Shown: piece after piece, positions 1 to 10,867 of the stretch
Layout: each line of letters opens with the position of its first letter
Numbering within the stretch: the first letter of the stretch is position 1
NCBI GenBank assembly: GCA_010093705.1
Contig: MU006110.1
Location: 200,090-264,089, forward strand
Length of the DNA stretch: 64,000 nt
Direction: 5' to 3'
Source of the DNA: Patellaria atrata CBS 101060
Taxonomy: Eukaryota; Ascomycota; Dothideomycetes; Patellariales; Patellariaceae
The notes under the pieces: generated by a model
Told to the model about the DNA's origin: nothing
Seen by the model: the letters and a program-made list of their open reading frames with translations, nothing else
The model's database searches: none
Position numbers and translations under genes: made by a program

Positions 1-918
1 TCTTGAAGGATCTCGATGATATCCTAAACACTCCTGCGCAGAAGTAGCTGTGGCCTTACTGGAGATATTGGGCATACCATATCGGCCGTAAGGGGACGTA
101 TTCCTAACATCAGGGGTACCTGTATAGAATGCCATTTTAGGCGTCTATCCTTCTTAGACTTGTCTTCAACTAGGTCCATGTAGATATGCTGGGATGGTTC
201 CTGGCGTTATTGGAAGCATCCCTCCTTATTTCCCGAATCTGCGTATGGAGTCCGCGATACATGGACACCCCCCTATTTGAGGTTGCCGTTGAAGGTACTC
301 GAAGAGTAATATCCCCATACGCCCACCATACCAGAAGCATATAGGCATACTCTATAGATATAGGTTCTATGTACGGAGTACAGTCTTCCCTTCGTAGGCT
401 TTCTAGGGGTAGATCCTACTATGGTACCAGTTGTTCCACATCGGGTATTCCCACTCAATTTTCGAGAAAACATCCAGGGGTCATAGACTCGGATGAATAT
501 TAGAAAAGTGCTTTCCATTATACTGCACCAAAACATGCATCGTACGCGTAGTGAGGTTCTCATTTTCTGCTATTGCGCCGCGTAATGAAGCGGTGTAATC
601 AACCCCCGTCCCATGTTGCGGGACACTAAAATGACCGCAGGATTACAAAGAAAGGTAGCTTACATGACCAGAATGTCGCCGGCATGATGTTTGTCAGGCG
701 ATATCGCATGAGAGCTCTCAACGTCGTGCTTGACATAAAGTTGGAGCTATGGAGCTTCCATATGATTTTTGGTCTGGAAGCTTGAGTATAAAGGACGGGC
801 AGTCCGCAAGTCTGTAATGGCTATACAGGCTTCAATCAATTGCGAAGAAGATTATATCAACTGATACAGTTACAAAGAATTGGATCCATAGAAGAATAAT
901 AGCCAGAAGAAATACAAG
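1..918. other. Intergenic, nothing recognised
   Basis: No reading frame in this stretch resembles a protein family, and none continues across plausible splice sites. The last 100 bases are presumably the promoter and leader of the epimerase-like gene that starts at 919. No TATA box, repeat or RNA gene was seen. Confidence 0.5.
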
Positions 919-2123
919 ATGGTCAAGATTTTCGTGTACGTGCACACCAGCCACAAACCGTGGCGTAGGATCCCTCCTCAGTTTGATTCCGTATTATCTC
1001 GAATAGAATTTGACACCTTACTAACACCCCATTGCCAGTCAAGGTATTACGGGCTACATCGGTGGTGATGGATTCTATGCACTGGCCACCGCCCATCCCG
1101 AGTACGAGTACACAGCTCTCGTCCGAACCACCGACAAGGGCGCAAAAGTCGCTGCTCAATTCCCCAGCGTGAGGCTCGTCTACGGAGGTCTCGACGACCA
1201 CGATCTTCTAGTCGAGGAAGCCTCAAAGGCTGACATCGTAATCAGTCGGTATCCTTGACTCCACTCATAGCTCGTTCACCGCTGACAATGGTTATCACAC
1301 AGACTGGGCGGATGCAGACCACGAGGGCAATATCAAAGCGCTCCTTGAGGGTCTCGCAAAACATTCCTCCCCGGGATACTTCATCCAGACCTCGGGCACC
1401 GGCATTTTGATGTACCCCGACATGCAAACAAAGACATTCGGTGAAGGGTCCAACAAAGTCTTTGACGACTGGGAGGGCATCAATGAGGTCACCAGCATAC
1501 CCGATTTCGCACCCCACAGGGGCGCAGACAAGCTTGTGATCGAAGCGCACAAAACTTCTGCGACCAAGACAGCCGTCGTATGCCCACCATGTATCTACGG
1601 AACGGGCCGAGGAGCCGTCAACACGCGCAGCATCCAAATCTACGATCTTGCAAAGATTGTTCTCGAGCGCGGAGCGGGCTTCACAATCGGCAAGGGCCTA
1701 TCCCAATGGTCACAAATCCACGTCCATGATCTTTCAGACGCGTATGTCAAGCTTGTGGAGGCAGCTGCCGCTGGTGGGGGTAACGCGACTTGGGGTGCAG
1801 AGGGCTACTACTTTACTGAGAACGGCGACTTCGAATGGGGTCAGATGTCCAAGGCTGTGACGGAAGAGGCGCACAAGAGAGGTTGGATCAAGTCAACGGA
1901 TCTTGACTCTGTTACACCTGATGAGGCTAATCAGCTGAGGGGATTCGGTGCGTATCTCTGGGGTGTGAACTCGAAGAGTAAGGCTATCAGAGCTAGGAAG
2001 CTGTTTGGGTGGGAGCCTACGCAACCCCTAATGATCGATCTTGTTCCCAGTATTGTGGAAGGAGAGGCAAAGGCTTTGGGTATTCTGAAGAGCCATGCTG
2101 CTGAAGCAGCTGGGGATGCTTGA
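919..2123 (+). CDS. NAD-dependent epimerase/dehydratase-like protein
   Basis: Three exons: 919-935, 1039-1244 and 1303-2123, giving 347 residues. The first exon codes for only five full residues (MVKIF). Joining it to exon 2 restores a Rossmann start with the glycine-rich motif GITGYIGG, typical of extended short-chain dehydrogenases that bind NAD(P). The first intron (936-1038) has a GTACGT donor and a branch-like ACTAAC near 1018-1023. The second (1245-1302) has a weak GTCGGT donor, but it is the only choice that keeps the frame into WADADHEGNIKALLEGL. The family acts on nucleotide sugars or other small alcohols in the cytosol; the substrate cannot be read from the sequence. The C-terminal half contains the usual alpha/beta substrate-binding region. 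It lies tail to tail with the NPC2-like gene, 286 bp away. Family call is firm, exact function unknown. Confidence 0.85.
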
Positions 2124-2409
2124 GACAATCATGGATTTAAGGTTTGTTCACGGTCTTCTTCCGTATATCAACAGCAAATTAGCATATAATTTCCTACTAC
2201 TACATACACCCAAGCTAACTCCGATGCAAACTCAAATTCAATATGTGGTATCGATCCTCTCTGTGCAAATCAGCTCGATAAGACAATTGACGCTGTGATG
2301 AACAAAAGCTTCCGCTTCCTCATGAACCATTAACCTTATTCCCATCTCGTATTCTTTGTTGATGGCGTTTGTAGAACAGTAATGACAGATATACTTTATA
2401 TTGTACAAG

Positions 2410-3148
2410 CTAACCGCGAGGGAAAGTGATGGTGGCGGTAAGGCAGGTGATTTTGTCGCCGTCTTTAGTGAAGACATCGGCAAGGACAGTGAATTTCCCC
2501 TATAGAATTTGATGTTAGCATATCATATACCATAGCAGACAACAAGAGAAGAGAAACTTACTGGTGGGATCTCCTTGGGGAGATCGACTTCCTTCGACAG
2601 CGTCAAGTCGCCCTTCTCAAGCGGGCATTCTAGATCAATCTCTCCAACTTGATCGCAGAGCTTGTATTCCTGGTTGATCAGAGTGATGAGACCGTATTTG
2701 ACTTGCACGTGGATCTTAGCGCCCTCCTCAATCTCCTCGGTGAGATTTCCTGATGCTTTGATACTGAGGGTTTTACCACTATTCAGAACACTACGTGTCA
2801 GTATACACAGAATTACAACCCGCTATACTTCTCACCATAGTTGTGTCATGGTGAATCGAGCACGTGCACTATACAGACTGGTACTATTGTACTGAGGGAT
2901 GTTATAGAGATAGAAAGTGTTGCTTACGCTTTGGGGGGGTTAGGATCCAAATCCACCTTCTTGATCTGCAAGATATCATCGTCCGGCTTCGAGCAGAAGT
3001 ATAGAGGATTCTCCCCCGGAACCTTCAAGCTATCATCTTGTATCACGGCCTGCGAGTCGGTGAACCAGTTGCCGCGCTTATCGACGTTGATCTGGATGGC
3101 GCTTGAGGTGGTTACCAGCAGGGAGAGGAAGATGGTAGAGAAGTGCAT
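2410..3148 (-). CDS. npc2: NPC2-like phosphatidylglycerol/phosphatidylinositol transfer protein (ML domain)
   Basis: Three exons on the minus strand: 3148-2928, 2778-2562 and 2499-2410, giving 175 residues, the usual length of fungal PG/PI-TP. Residues 1-17 form a signal peptide ([17 protein letters not shown]). The mature part has the ML-domain pattern: FCSKPDDD near residue 52, the stretch [18 protein letters not shown] that spans the first intron, VKYG, a CDQ cysteine, a CPLEKG segment and a C-terminal [11 protein letters not shown] strand. The cysteines are placed as in the Niemann-Pick C2 family. These proteins bind sterols or phospholipids in the vacuole/lysosome lumen and pass them on to membranes. 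Both introns join in frame (phases 2 and 0) and have GTAAGC/GTAAGT donors. The neighbours are unrelated. Confidence 0.93.
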
Positions 3149-4160
3149 GGTGAGAGGTAATTATAGTGTTGGGTTGAGCGTTGAGATGAAGAAAGAAGAG
3201 GAGCTTGAGGTTGCGTGGATGATGAAATGCGATGATGAGGCTAGTGCGTGGCTTGGCCCCGTAATCGTCGGGGGATGATGGGAGTGACATCTGTGACCTC
3301 TTCTAAGCTACCTTCTGTATAAGAAAAGCTTCATACGTATTGAGGCACTAAAAGATAATGTCCGAGTACGATATCGTATCAGCTTTATTTTGTACAGTCC
3401 GCATACGAGATATGGCCACGAGCGTATCTTACCAAAAGGAGCTCTTCTGGGGCCTTTGGAACGGTGTCTAACATCTAACACTAAAAGTACACTACAGCAA
3501 ATGGAACTACAAGTGTACATCTCTGTATCCGGGACAAGAAGCAAATACTAATGTCTAATATTCAACCCTAGATCTTATACAGTACTGTACCGGTCATCTC
3601 CCATATACAACCAGAAGTGTACAGATAATCCAGAAATGATTATCAAGTCCAAACAGAAATCTGTACCATCTAGGAATTAAATACCTCCTTCTCGTACGAT
3701 TTAAATGCTAAGATACGCCAGTTGTATACAGATCATACGCAATTAGTTCTGAAGCCTTAGAGGCAATTGGCATCCTTCAATACCTTGACTACTGGACATT
3801 GTACGGTCCATTTGAGTACGTGACCGAAAGTCCGTATACTTGTCTATTGTACGTTTCCTCGCTGCATATTTTTTCACTAGACATTTCCTCACTGTACGCC
3901 TGCTTTTCAAACATTCCCTCTTCGCATGACGGCCTATTATATGAGTTGGCTCTTTTATCATATTACCTGAATGGTGAGTCAAGTCCTAAGCCTCCGAATG
4001 GGATCAACGTTCAAGCATGCCCGGGCATACCGAGCATTAAGACTTTATCACCAGAGTTTAAAGACTAAAATTTCATGAAACACAACAATCTGATTACAGT
4101 ATCTACTTGGTATCTCACGTACTACTTGATACAACCACCTAGCCCACAACTTTTTACCCC
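3149..4160. other. Intergenic between NPC2 and peptide transporter genes
   Basis: This stretch should contain the NPC2 promoter (3149 upward) and the 3' end of the transporter transcript. It is AT-rich with many GTAC tetramers (for example around 3540-3640). Around 3850-3930 a short motif (TTTCCTC followed by A/G-CTG) recurs two or three times. No gene could be supported. Confidence 0.4.
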
Positions 4161-6182
4161 TTAACCCATATTGCTCCCCCTCCTCTTAACCTCCTCATCC
4201 TCCTTATCCAAATCCTGCTCTAGCCTATTCATCTCATCCTCGGTATAATTATACTTATGAAAGAAAATCCACACGAAGCATCCGAACCCAAAGCTCCCAA
4301 CCGCCAAGCCGGTATACATCCACATGATGGCCGGATCGTACAGCACCGGATTGAATGCCTCACTGATGGCCGACCCAAACGCGTTCGTCAATAAATACAT
4401 GCTCTGCACGAAACTCTTCATACTAGGGGGCGCCTTCGTGTATGCGTATTCGAGCCCCGTGACAGAGGCAAAGATCTCGGCGATCCCGATGAAGACGTAC
4501 GCGGGAGTTTGCACGGCAATATGCACGTTATTGCCCTGTGCGACGCCATTCTCATCAACTGAAGCAGGGCAGAAGGGAGTACCGTAGCAAGGACCCGCTT
4601 TGTACACGAGGTGCTGCACGATGGCCGCGTAGGCCATACTGAGCGAGGCAATGCAGAACCCTAAAGTGATACGGTTGATGGGCGGGAAGGGGATGTGAAG
4701 TTTGCGCAGGACGGGATAGAGAACGCGGTCGATGATGGGGATGAACACGATAATGGAGATTGGATCGAAATTTTGCATTAAATCGTTAGGGAGGCCGTGG
4801 CCGCGCATTTGGGCAGCTATGATAGAGGTTAATGAACCGCTGACTTCTAAGACAGAATTTAAGAGGTACTACCTTGTGAGACGAAGTTACCGCTAAATTG
4901 CCCATACACCACCCAGAAGATGGGATAAAGCGTGAAGACCTTACAAGCGATAAGGGCCCGCTTGACCTCATCGACGAAGTGGTCGTTCCAGCGCTCGGTC
5001 ACAGGGAGACCATGTTCCCTTTGGTAAGATGGCTTTGCCGCATTCATGTCACGGCGCTTGATCATTTGCCAAATGATGCGGAAAGCATCAGTGATGACCG
5101 AGCCCTGCGGTGGACGAACAACGTAGTATTTGCGCCCGAAGACCAGAACGACGAATCCGCACAGAAACATGCAGAGACCAAGGAGATACGCCGACCAGAA
5201 ACCTACGTCCCGCTCCATGTATGGTGTTGCTAGGAGCGAAAGAGATCCTACGTTGATACAGAAGTAGAAGATCATGTAAATCCTTTGGATAGTAATGGCT
5301 GGGTCAAGAATGATTCTCTCCCCGGATTCTAGCGTACTGATAGCCATCTGTCTACGCTTGTATTGGTCGGCGATGAGCGGTGCGACGTTGGATTTGATAC
5401 CTCCAGTGCCGATACCGATGATGAGGATGGAAGCGATGAAGCCACCAGTACCAGATCCCCTTTCGAGCAGAGAAGGGATAGATGTAATGGTGAGAATGAG
5501 GAGACCAACTATGTATACTCCGCAGAAGATGACAATAGTTTTGTATTTTCCTAGGTACTGATCTGCGATGATTGCGCCGAAGATGGGTGTCACTAGGACA
5601 TGTCAGGAAATTTTCGCCTTCAACTCGATGGTTCCACCTTCACAAGATGGCTTCTCACTAGAGGGAAAGATATGTGGGCTTACCATAGCACCAGAACTGA
5701 AAGAATGTTGAGAGACCAGTGGCACCTTGGTGGCCCATACCAAGAGCACCACGCCCTAGACTTCCGTCAAATGGACGCTGAATGTAGTTTTGGAAGAGAC
5801 CAGAAACACCATAGTACGTAAATCGTTCGCAGAATTCGACGAAGGCAACTAGGAACGCCGACCAAGGTAAACTCTCTCCAACATGTCGTAGTGTCTTTTT
5901 TTCTGCTTCCGTGGGATAATCACCGTCCTTTGTTTGGAAAGAATCTCTATCACTGTCATAGTGCCCTGATGAGCCATGCTCTTTCTCATTTACACCAGGC
6001 TTCTCAACAACGGAGTTACTTCTATCGCGGAGTTCACCACCGAAGATATCTTTCTCCTTGTGTTTGTCCTCGGGATGTGGCAGCACATGATGGAGACTAA
6101 GAGCAGGTTAGCCACATTGAACCGTATAATAAGTGAGTGATCCATACACTGCGGTATCGACTGTATGGTCTCCAGTCGCCAT
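4161..6182 (-). CDS. Proton-dependent oligopeptide transporter (POT/PTR2 family)
   Basis: Four exons: 6182-6148, 6096-5684, 5592-4873 and 4816-4161, giving 607 residues, normal for fungal di/tripeptide transporters of the plasma membrane with about 12 helices. The start at 6182 is chosen because a 51-nt intron (6147-6097, branch-like GCTAACC) joins MATGDHTVDTAV to LHHVLPHPEDKHKE in frame; the open frame in exon 2 has no ATG of its own. Diagnostic features are the POT motif E-F-C-E-R in helix 1 (VEFCERFTYYG), the PTR2 signature PIFGAIIADQYLGKY at the start of exon 3, and FWVVYGQFSGNFVSQAAQM across the third intron. The N-terminal 60 residues are charged and cytosolic. Substrate specificity cannot be read from the sequence. 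Confidence 0.93.
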
Positions 6183-7724
6183 GACGAAATACGAGTATGA
6201 ACTGTGTAGACACGAGCAGAGGGAGGGCTTGGTGCACTATCAAGGGGGGGGAAACTCAATAAATATATCATCTGCAATATCACACCATACGTCAATCAAC
6301 CCCATAGAGGGGGGCGAACATGGGCTACACATAACGGCTGACCACCTTTCACTTATTTGTAGGATTTCATTGCCATGTTGCAATAACCAGTCGACACCCA
6401 GTAATGATAAAGCGGATGTAACGAAACTAGGACTTGAAGATACGATGGGGTTTGGCGTTGATGAGTCTCTTCTGAATGGTCCACAGTACCCACATGTCCG
6501 GGAATAGAGAATGAAGTGTCTATTGGATAAGTGTAACGATAATCGCGTCCCGTCTCCTCAAAAGGCAGGTCAGGGAACATAAAATGCACTAAGACTGATA
6601 GAAGTAAGCAATTTCTGCCCACGAAGGAATTCCCCAGCCGTTAACGGGGGCTTCGATACTGCAATGAAGGGACTGACTATAGCCAACGAGAGGCCGTCGC
6701 ATTACAGTTGTTCGCGTGCTCTGCGTTCATACCGGACCGTGCCAAGTGGGACTTCATGCAGATCATCGAGTTTAAAAGGTTTTCTGCCGAGCTTATCTTG
6801 CAACTGGTTTGACTGGTGGCTGAATCAAGCATCATTTCAAGATTTGCTTATTCTGGCTTGGTAATTGGCGGGCGGATTGGCCACTGTAAATGCTCCTTAA
6901 TAGCCACACACGTTGTCTTACCGTCAAGTCGACTTTTTTCTGAGGACCGTCGGCCGGTTCCGACATCCAGAAGAATTTTGTCTCATCGGATTTATCGGTG
7001 AAAGCGGGCGGCATAGGCGGCAATGAGAACGAATCTTGATATCGGTTTCGGCTCTTCTTGGTTCTAGGTCTACAACATCAACCCGTTTTCTGAGTGATAT
7101 CACAAAGCAATGCATAAGGACTATTCTGTCCTCTCGCAGCTACAGGATACAATGCCAAAAGAAATGAAGATTCTATACCGTACTGTGGAAGTGCGGCATA
7201 CCTCCGTACTCACGTTGAAGATCTGAGGGGTAATACGAGTTGACAGAACCACCCTGGAGCCTGAACAATAAATAAGTATATCATTGGTGTCGGTGGCGAG
7301 CGAGAGGCGAGTTGTTCCCGGTTCCGCTTACCATCCAGTGCTTGTATCATGTAGCTACATTCGGAGCTTGTAAACTTGCATTAGAGTCAGTTGCTATTGA
7401 TAACTAGGATATCTTATGCAGAAACATGTGGAGCCTTTTGCTTTCTAAAAAAAACCATTCTCTGAGTTCCAGTCCATAAAAAATGAGACAGTAGGTAGTG
7501 ATATCGGAAAAAGCCAAATAGAGGATGGTTATATCTGCTGTATTCCGAAATATGATAAGCTGCACCAGGGTAATTATAAGCTTCAATTATAGCGAATAAC
7601 ACAAGGGTAGAATATCCGTGAAGAAAATCGTAAACCGTAACCACGTTGATAGTTCATAACCTTATAGTACAGTTTGGTTCGTCGCTTTTATAACTTCATC
7701 AACCCGTACAATAATCCCACACGT
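6183..7724. other. Intergenic; possible small-gene remnant inside
   Basis: This 1.5-kb stretch contains the transporter promoter on its left and the 3' flank of the short-chain dehydrogenase on its right. A short low-confidence coding remnant on the minus strand (6848-7014) is listed separately. A G-run and AT-rich patches are present; nothing else stands out. Confidence 0.4.
6848..7014 (-). pseudogene. Possible small gene or gene remnant, unknown function
   Basis: From an ATG at 7014 the minus strand reads about 30 residues of protein-like composition (including KFFWMSEPADGPQKKVDLT). A GTAAGA donor then follows directly. The sequence 26 or 38 nt further on continues in the same phase as (EHLQ)WPIRPPITKPE and stops at 6848. 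Both possible introns are shorter than the 45-55 nt minimum seen in this window. So this is either a real 45-50 residue protein with an unusually short intron, a decayed gene fragment, or chance. I do not recognise the family. Confidence 0.22.
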
Positions 7725-8919
7725 TTACTGTCCGTGAATACCTCTTTCCATGGGATCAACATATGAGCTTGCGTAAGGTAACTTGCCCAACTTCTGTACC
7801 AAAATCTGCTCCGTAAGTTTCCAAAGACTTTCTCCCAATTCCTCATCCTTCGCCTGGCTGGAAACATCTGTAACCTTCCGGTCGGGAACGATCTACAGCA
7901 GTTTAGCATCAACGGTTTAGCTTGCATAGCAACAACGAAGAAAACACAGCCACCACTCACATAATCCCCCTGTATCTTCTCCTTCACAATATCTGGGCTC
8001 GTCGCTGCAAACAACGCAGACCGACACCCCTTATCCACCGGATCCTTCATGAAAGGCTTGATAGATTTAATCCCAATATTGCCAAGGGTACCATAAGCTT
8101 CCTCCGCTTGCTGAGGTTGATCCGTCTTTATGGCCCCAGGATGCGTCGCATTGATCCAGGGGGATTCCAAGTTCTTGTCGAAGCCGACCTCGCCCTTCTC
8201 TTTACGTCGTACGAGAGCTCGCACGAAAAGGATTTCTGCGAGTTTTGTTCGTGAGTAAAGGTTTGTAGGACCAATGTCGGTGTTTATCTCTTCGAGGGAG
8301 GCGAACTTCGTGTCTGAGTCGGCGACCTGGTGCATGGAGGATGATTGAAGGACTATGCGGCTGTCTGGGGTTTTGATAAGGACCGGCAACAATGTCATCA
8401 CAAGGTGAAACTGCGCGATGTGGTTCACCTGCATATGGCTATCGATACCGTCTTTCGTCTCGTTGTAGACGCCCACTCCTAAACCGGCGTTGCAGACCAA
8501 CGCATCGATCCGGTCGAGCCGAGATAGTTCTTGGGCTACGCTGTCGGTTTGGGATAGGTCTTCGAAGTTGCATTGTTTCCACTCAACTTTAGAGGCATCG
8601 CCGTAATTTTTGAGCTCTTCTTGTGCCTCTTGGGCGTGTTGGGGATTTTGGGATAGAAGGTAGATCTTGGAGGGGTTGTGTTCGAGGATGTGGGCTACGA
8701 TGCCGAAACCAATGCCTGCGGAGCCGCCCGTGACTATGTAGATCTAGAGTCTCATGTCAGTAGGAATATCTCTCCCTTACCAGGTGTAGGCATTCTTCGA
8801 TTGCTGCTACGCTTGCTATAACGAGACGGGGAGGTAGAGACGGAAATAAATACCTTGCCATCTAGACTTGGAATGTCTTTTTCAGGGTTGAATTTGTTGC
8901 CTGTAAAGAGATGCGCCAT
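7725..8919 (-). CDS. Short-chain dehydrogenase/reductase (retinol dehydrogenase-like)
   Basis: Three exons: 8919-8854, 8743-7961 and 7892-7725, giving 338 residues. The Rossmann glycine motif is TGGSAGIGFG directly after the first intron. CNAGLG corresponds to the family NNAG motif, and YSRTK is the catalytic YxxxK. The first exon ends with SLDGK and the second begins IYIVTGG, an ordinary SDR start. The last exon (IVPDRKVTDVSS...) forms a C-terminal helix extension and is joined in phase 0. SDRs of this type reduce or oxidise aldehydes, ketones or alcohols with NAD(P)H. The arrangement resembles retinol-dehydrogenase/WW-oxidoreductase-like fungal enzymes, but the true substrate is unknown. 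The first intron (8853-8744, 110 nt) is longer than most here. Confidence 0.9.
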
Positions 8920-9463
8920 GGTGAATTGGTGAGGTCTGGGGTAATTCTAGAGAGATTTGAAAAGAGATGAATTTAGGGAGTTATAGTTCGTGAGAAGGTT
9001 CCAGGCAGGTAGTGTTGTGGACACAGATATATCTGAGATGTTGGAGCTCTACACATTTTGTTCGCATAGAGGGTCATCGTCATGATATTCCTCGGTGCAT
9101 CCATTACGTCAATAATCATGATGTAATTCATGTGTTTGTTAATTTGGATGGGAATTGCTCAGGGGGGATGGTGCTGTATAGAGAAATATCTGGTAATAAC
9201 ATATTTAGAAATTAGAATTAAGATCTCACAGATCCCTATTCATATGTAGGATGTATATACAAAGTGTAAAAGTATAAGTACTGTCCACTATCGATGGGTG
9301 GATTTTGCAAAGACGGTAGAGCTGAAGTGGCCAAGGGGGCTCCACCAACTTGACCCCATCTCAGCGGAAGACGGATGACTCAGCATCCCGCTCCTCCCCC
9401 AGCTTCTTTTGATACAGTATCATCGAAGACGGGAGCTCACGTCGAAATAACTGGACAAATACT
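8920..9463. other. Divergent promoter region between SDR and SRP receptor beta genes
   Basis: The two flanking genes are transcribed away from each other, so both promoters must lie in these 544 bp. No TATA box near either start and no repeat were recognised. Confidence 0.5.
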
Positions 9464-10418
9464 ATGGCCTGGTACGACGACGACTCGTGGGTCACGAAGG
9501 CCCTAGGTCCTAATATATCGACTATAATAATAGTAACCTTAATAGCTTTCGCACTCCCATTGCTTGTCCATTCCTACTTATACCGTGCAAGAACATTCGC
9601 GACTCTCCCAACTTTCCTTTTACTTGGTCCTAGCGGAGCTGGCAAGACCTCTCTTCTATGTTTGGTAAGGACAAGAATCTGTGGAATCAATAACTACATT
9701 ACTAACCTGTCTATTACCTACTCAGTTTGACAATGGGAAGCCGTCAGAAACTCGAATCTCTCAAACTCCCCTTTCCGCCACGATCACTCTTCCATCGAAC
9801 GCAACAGCTAGATCCTCAAAATACCGTTCCGAGAATGACCCCTCAATGAAGAAAAACCGCCAGTTTCAACTCGTGGACATACCCGGGCATGGAAAGCTGC
9901 GGCACTTCACGTTAGAGCATATCACAAAACTACAGAACCTGAAGGGCATAATCTTTCTTGTGGATACTGCAGACTTGTCTACGGGTTCAGGAGCACAGTC
10001 AGATAATGGTCTTTTAGAAGCGGCAGAATATCTCCACGATGTCCTTCTAGTACTACAGAAACGGTATACGAGCGCAAAGACTTCAAAGGGTCCCAAAGAG
10101 ATCCCCTTTCTGATTGCTGGCAATAAACAAGATCTGTTCACAGCTCTACCGACTCCATTAGTCAAGGCGGCGTTGGAGGCTGAAATATCCAAGGTGAGAG
10201 AGACCAAATCAAAAGGGCTATTAGACTCAGGGATCGGAATGGGTGAGGATGCCGTTGAAGAAGAAAGAGAATGGCTCGGTGATGGAGGCGAGGGCAAATT
10301 TCAGTTCAAGCAAATGGAAGAGGTTAATGTCCCTATAGAGGTTATTTGTGGTAATGTTCTGGGGGATGGTACTAATGGGGTTGAGAAGTGGTGGCAGTGG
10401 ATAGGGGATCAAATGTAG
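9464..10418 (+). CDS. srp102: Signal recognition particle receptor subunit beta
   Basis: Two exons: 9464-9664 and 9726-10418, giving 297 residues. Residues 20-40 form one membrane helix (IIIVTLIAFALPLLV), followed by an Arf-like GTPase domain facing the cytosol. The P-loop is GPSGAGKT at residues 55-62, just before the intron. The G3 element is DIPGHG near residue 118 and the G4 element is NKQD near residues 200-203. SR-beta anchors SR-alpha on the ER membrane and gates transfer of the ribosome-nascent chain from SRP to the translocon. The intron (9665-9725) has a GTAAGG donor and an ATTACTAACC branch site. An acidic insertion (about residues 250-270) lies between G4 and the C-terminus, as is common in fungi. 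Confidence 0.94.
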
Positions 10419-10867
10419 GTTTATGGCATTTATAATAAATTTCAAACGATTATTATTAGTCACCCACCTGCTGAATTCAAACGAACAGATAATTGTGGTC
10501 TTATTGGTTGGGTAGAATTAATTTGATTTCTTTTTTCTTGGGATGGTTACACCAGGATAGGATTTCCTTTTGCAGTATCAGTAAACTTTAAAGGCTACAA
10601 GGCAATGTTTAGCCTCGCCATGACCCGAGCCTCACTTCGTTATCCACCTTTGTTTCCGTAATGTATGCTCTGGTTTCGTCTCCGAATCCATTCGAAAGGT
10701 ATGTGGCAGCTACTTCAGTCCTATAGTTGGCTCTAGGTCAGTTCTTATGTAAGTTATACTGTGACGCTGGATATACATGTTCACTAATAAGAAGCAGCGC
10801 GACTTCTATACAGCCTCAAGACTGTAGCCTTAAACACTCTTGAACAAGACAAATCCTACTGATCAAA
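10419..10867. other. Intergenic, promoter of the 765-residue gene
   Basis: A 449-bp spacer between two plus-strand genes. It holds the 3' flank of the SRP receptor gene and the promoter/leader of the next gene. No clear regulatory motif was seen. Confidence 0.45.
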
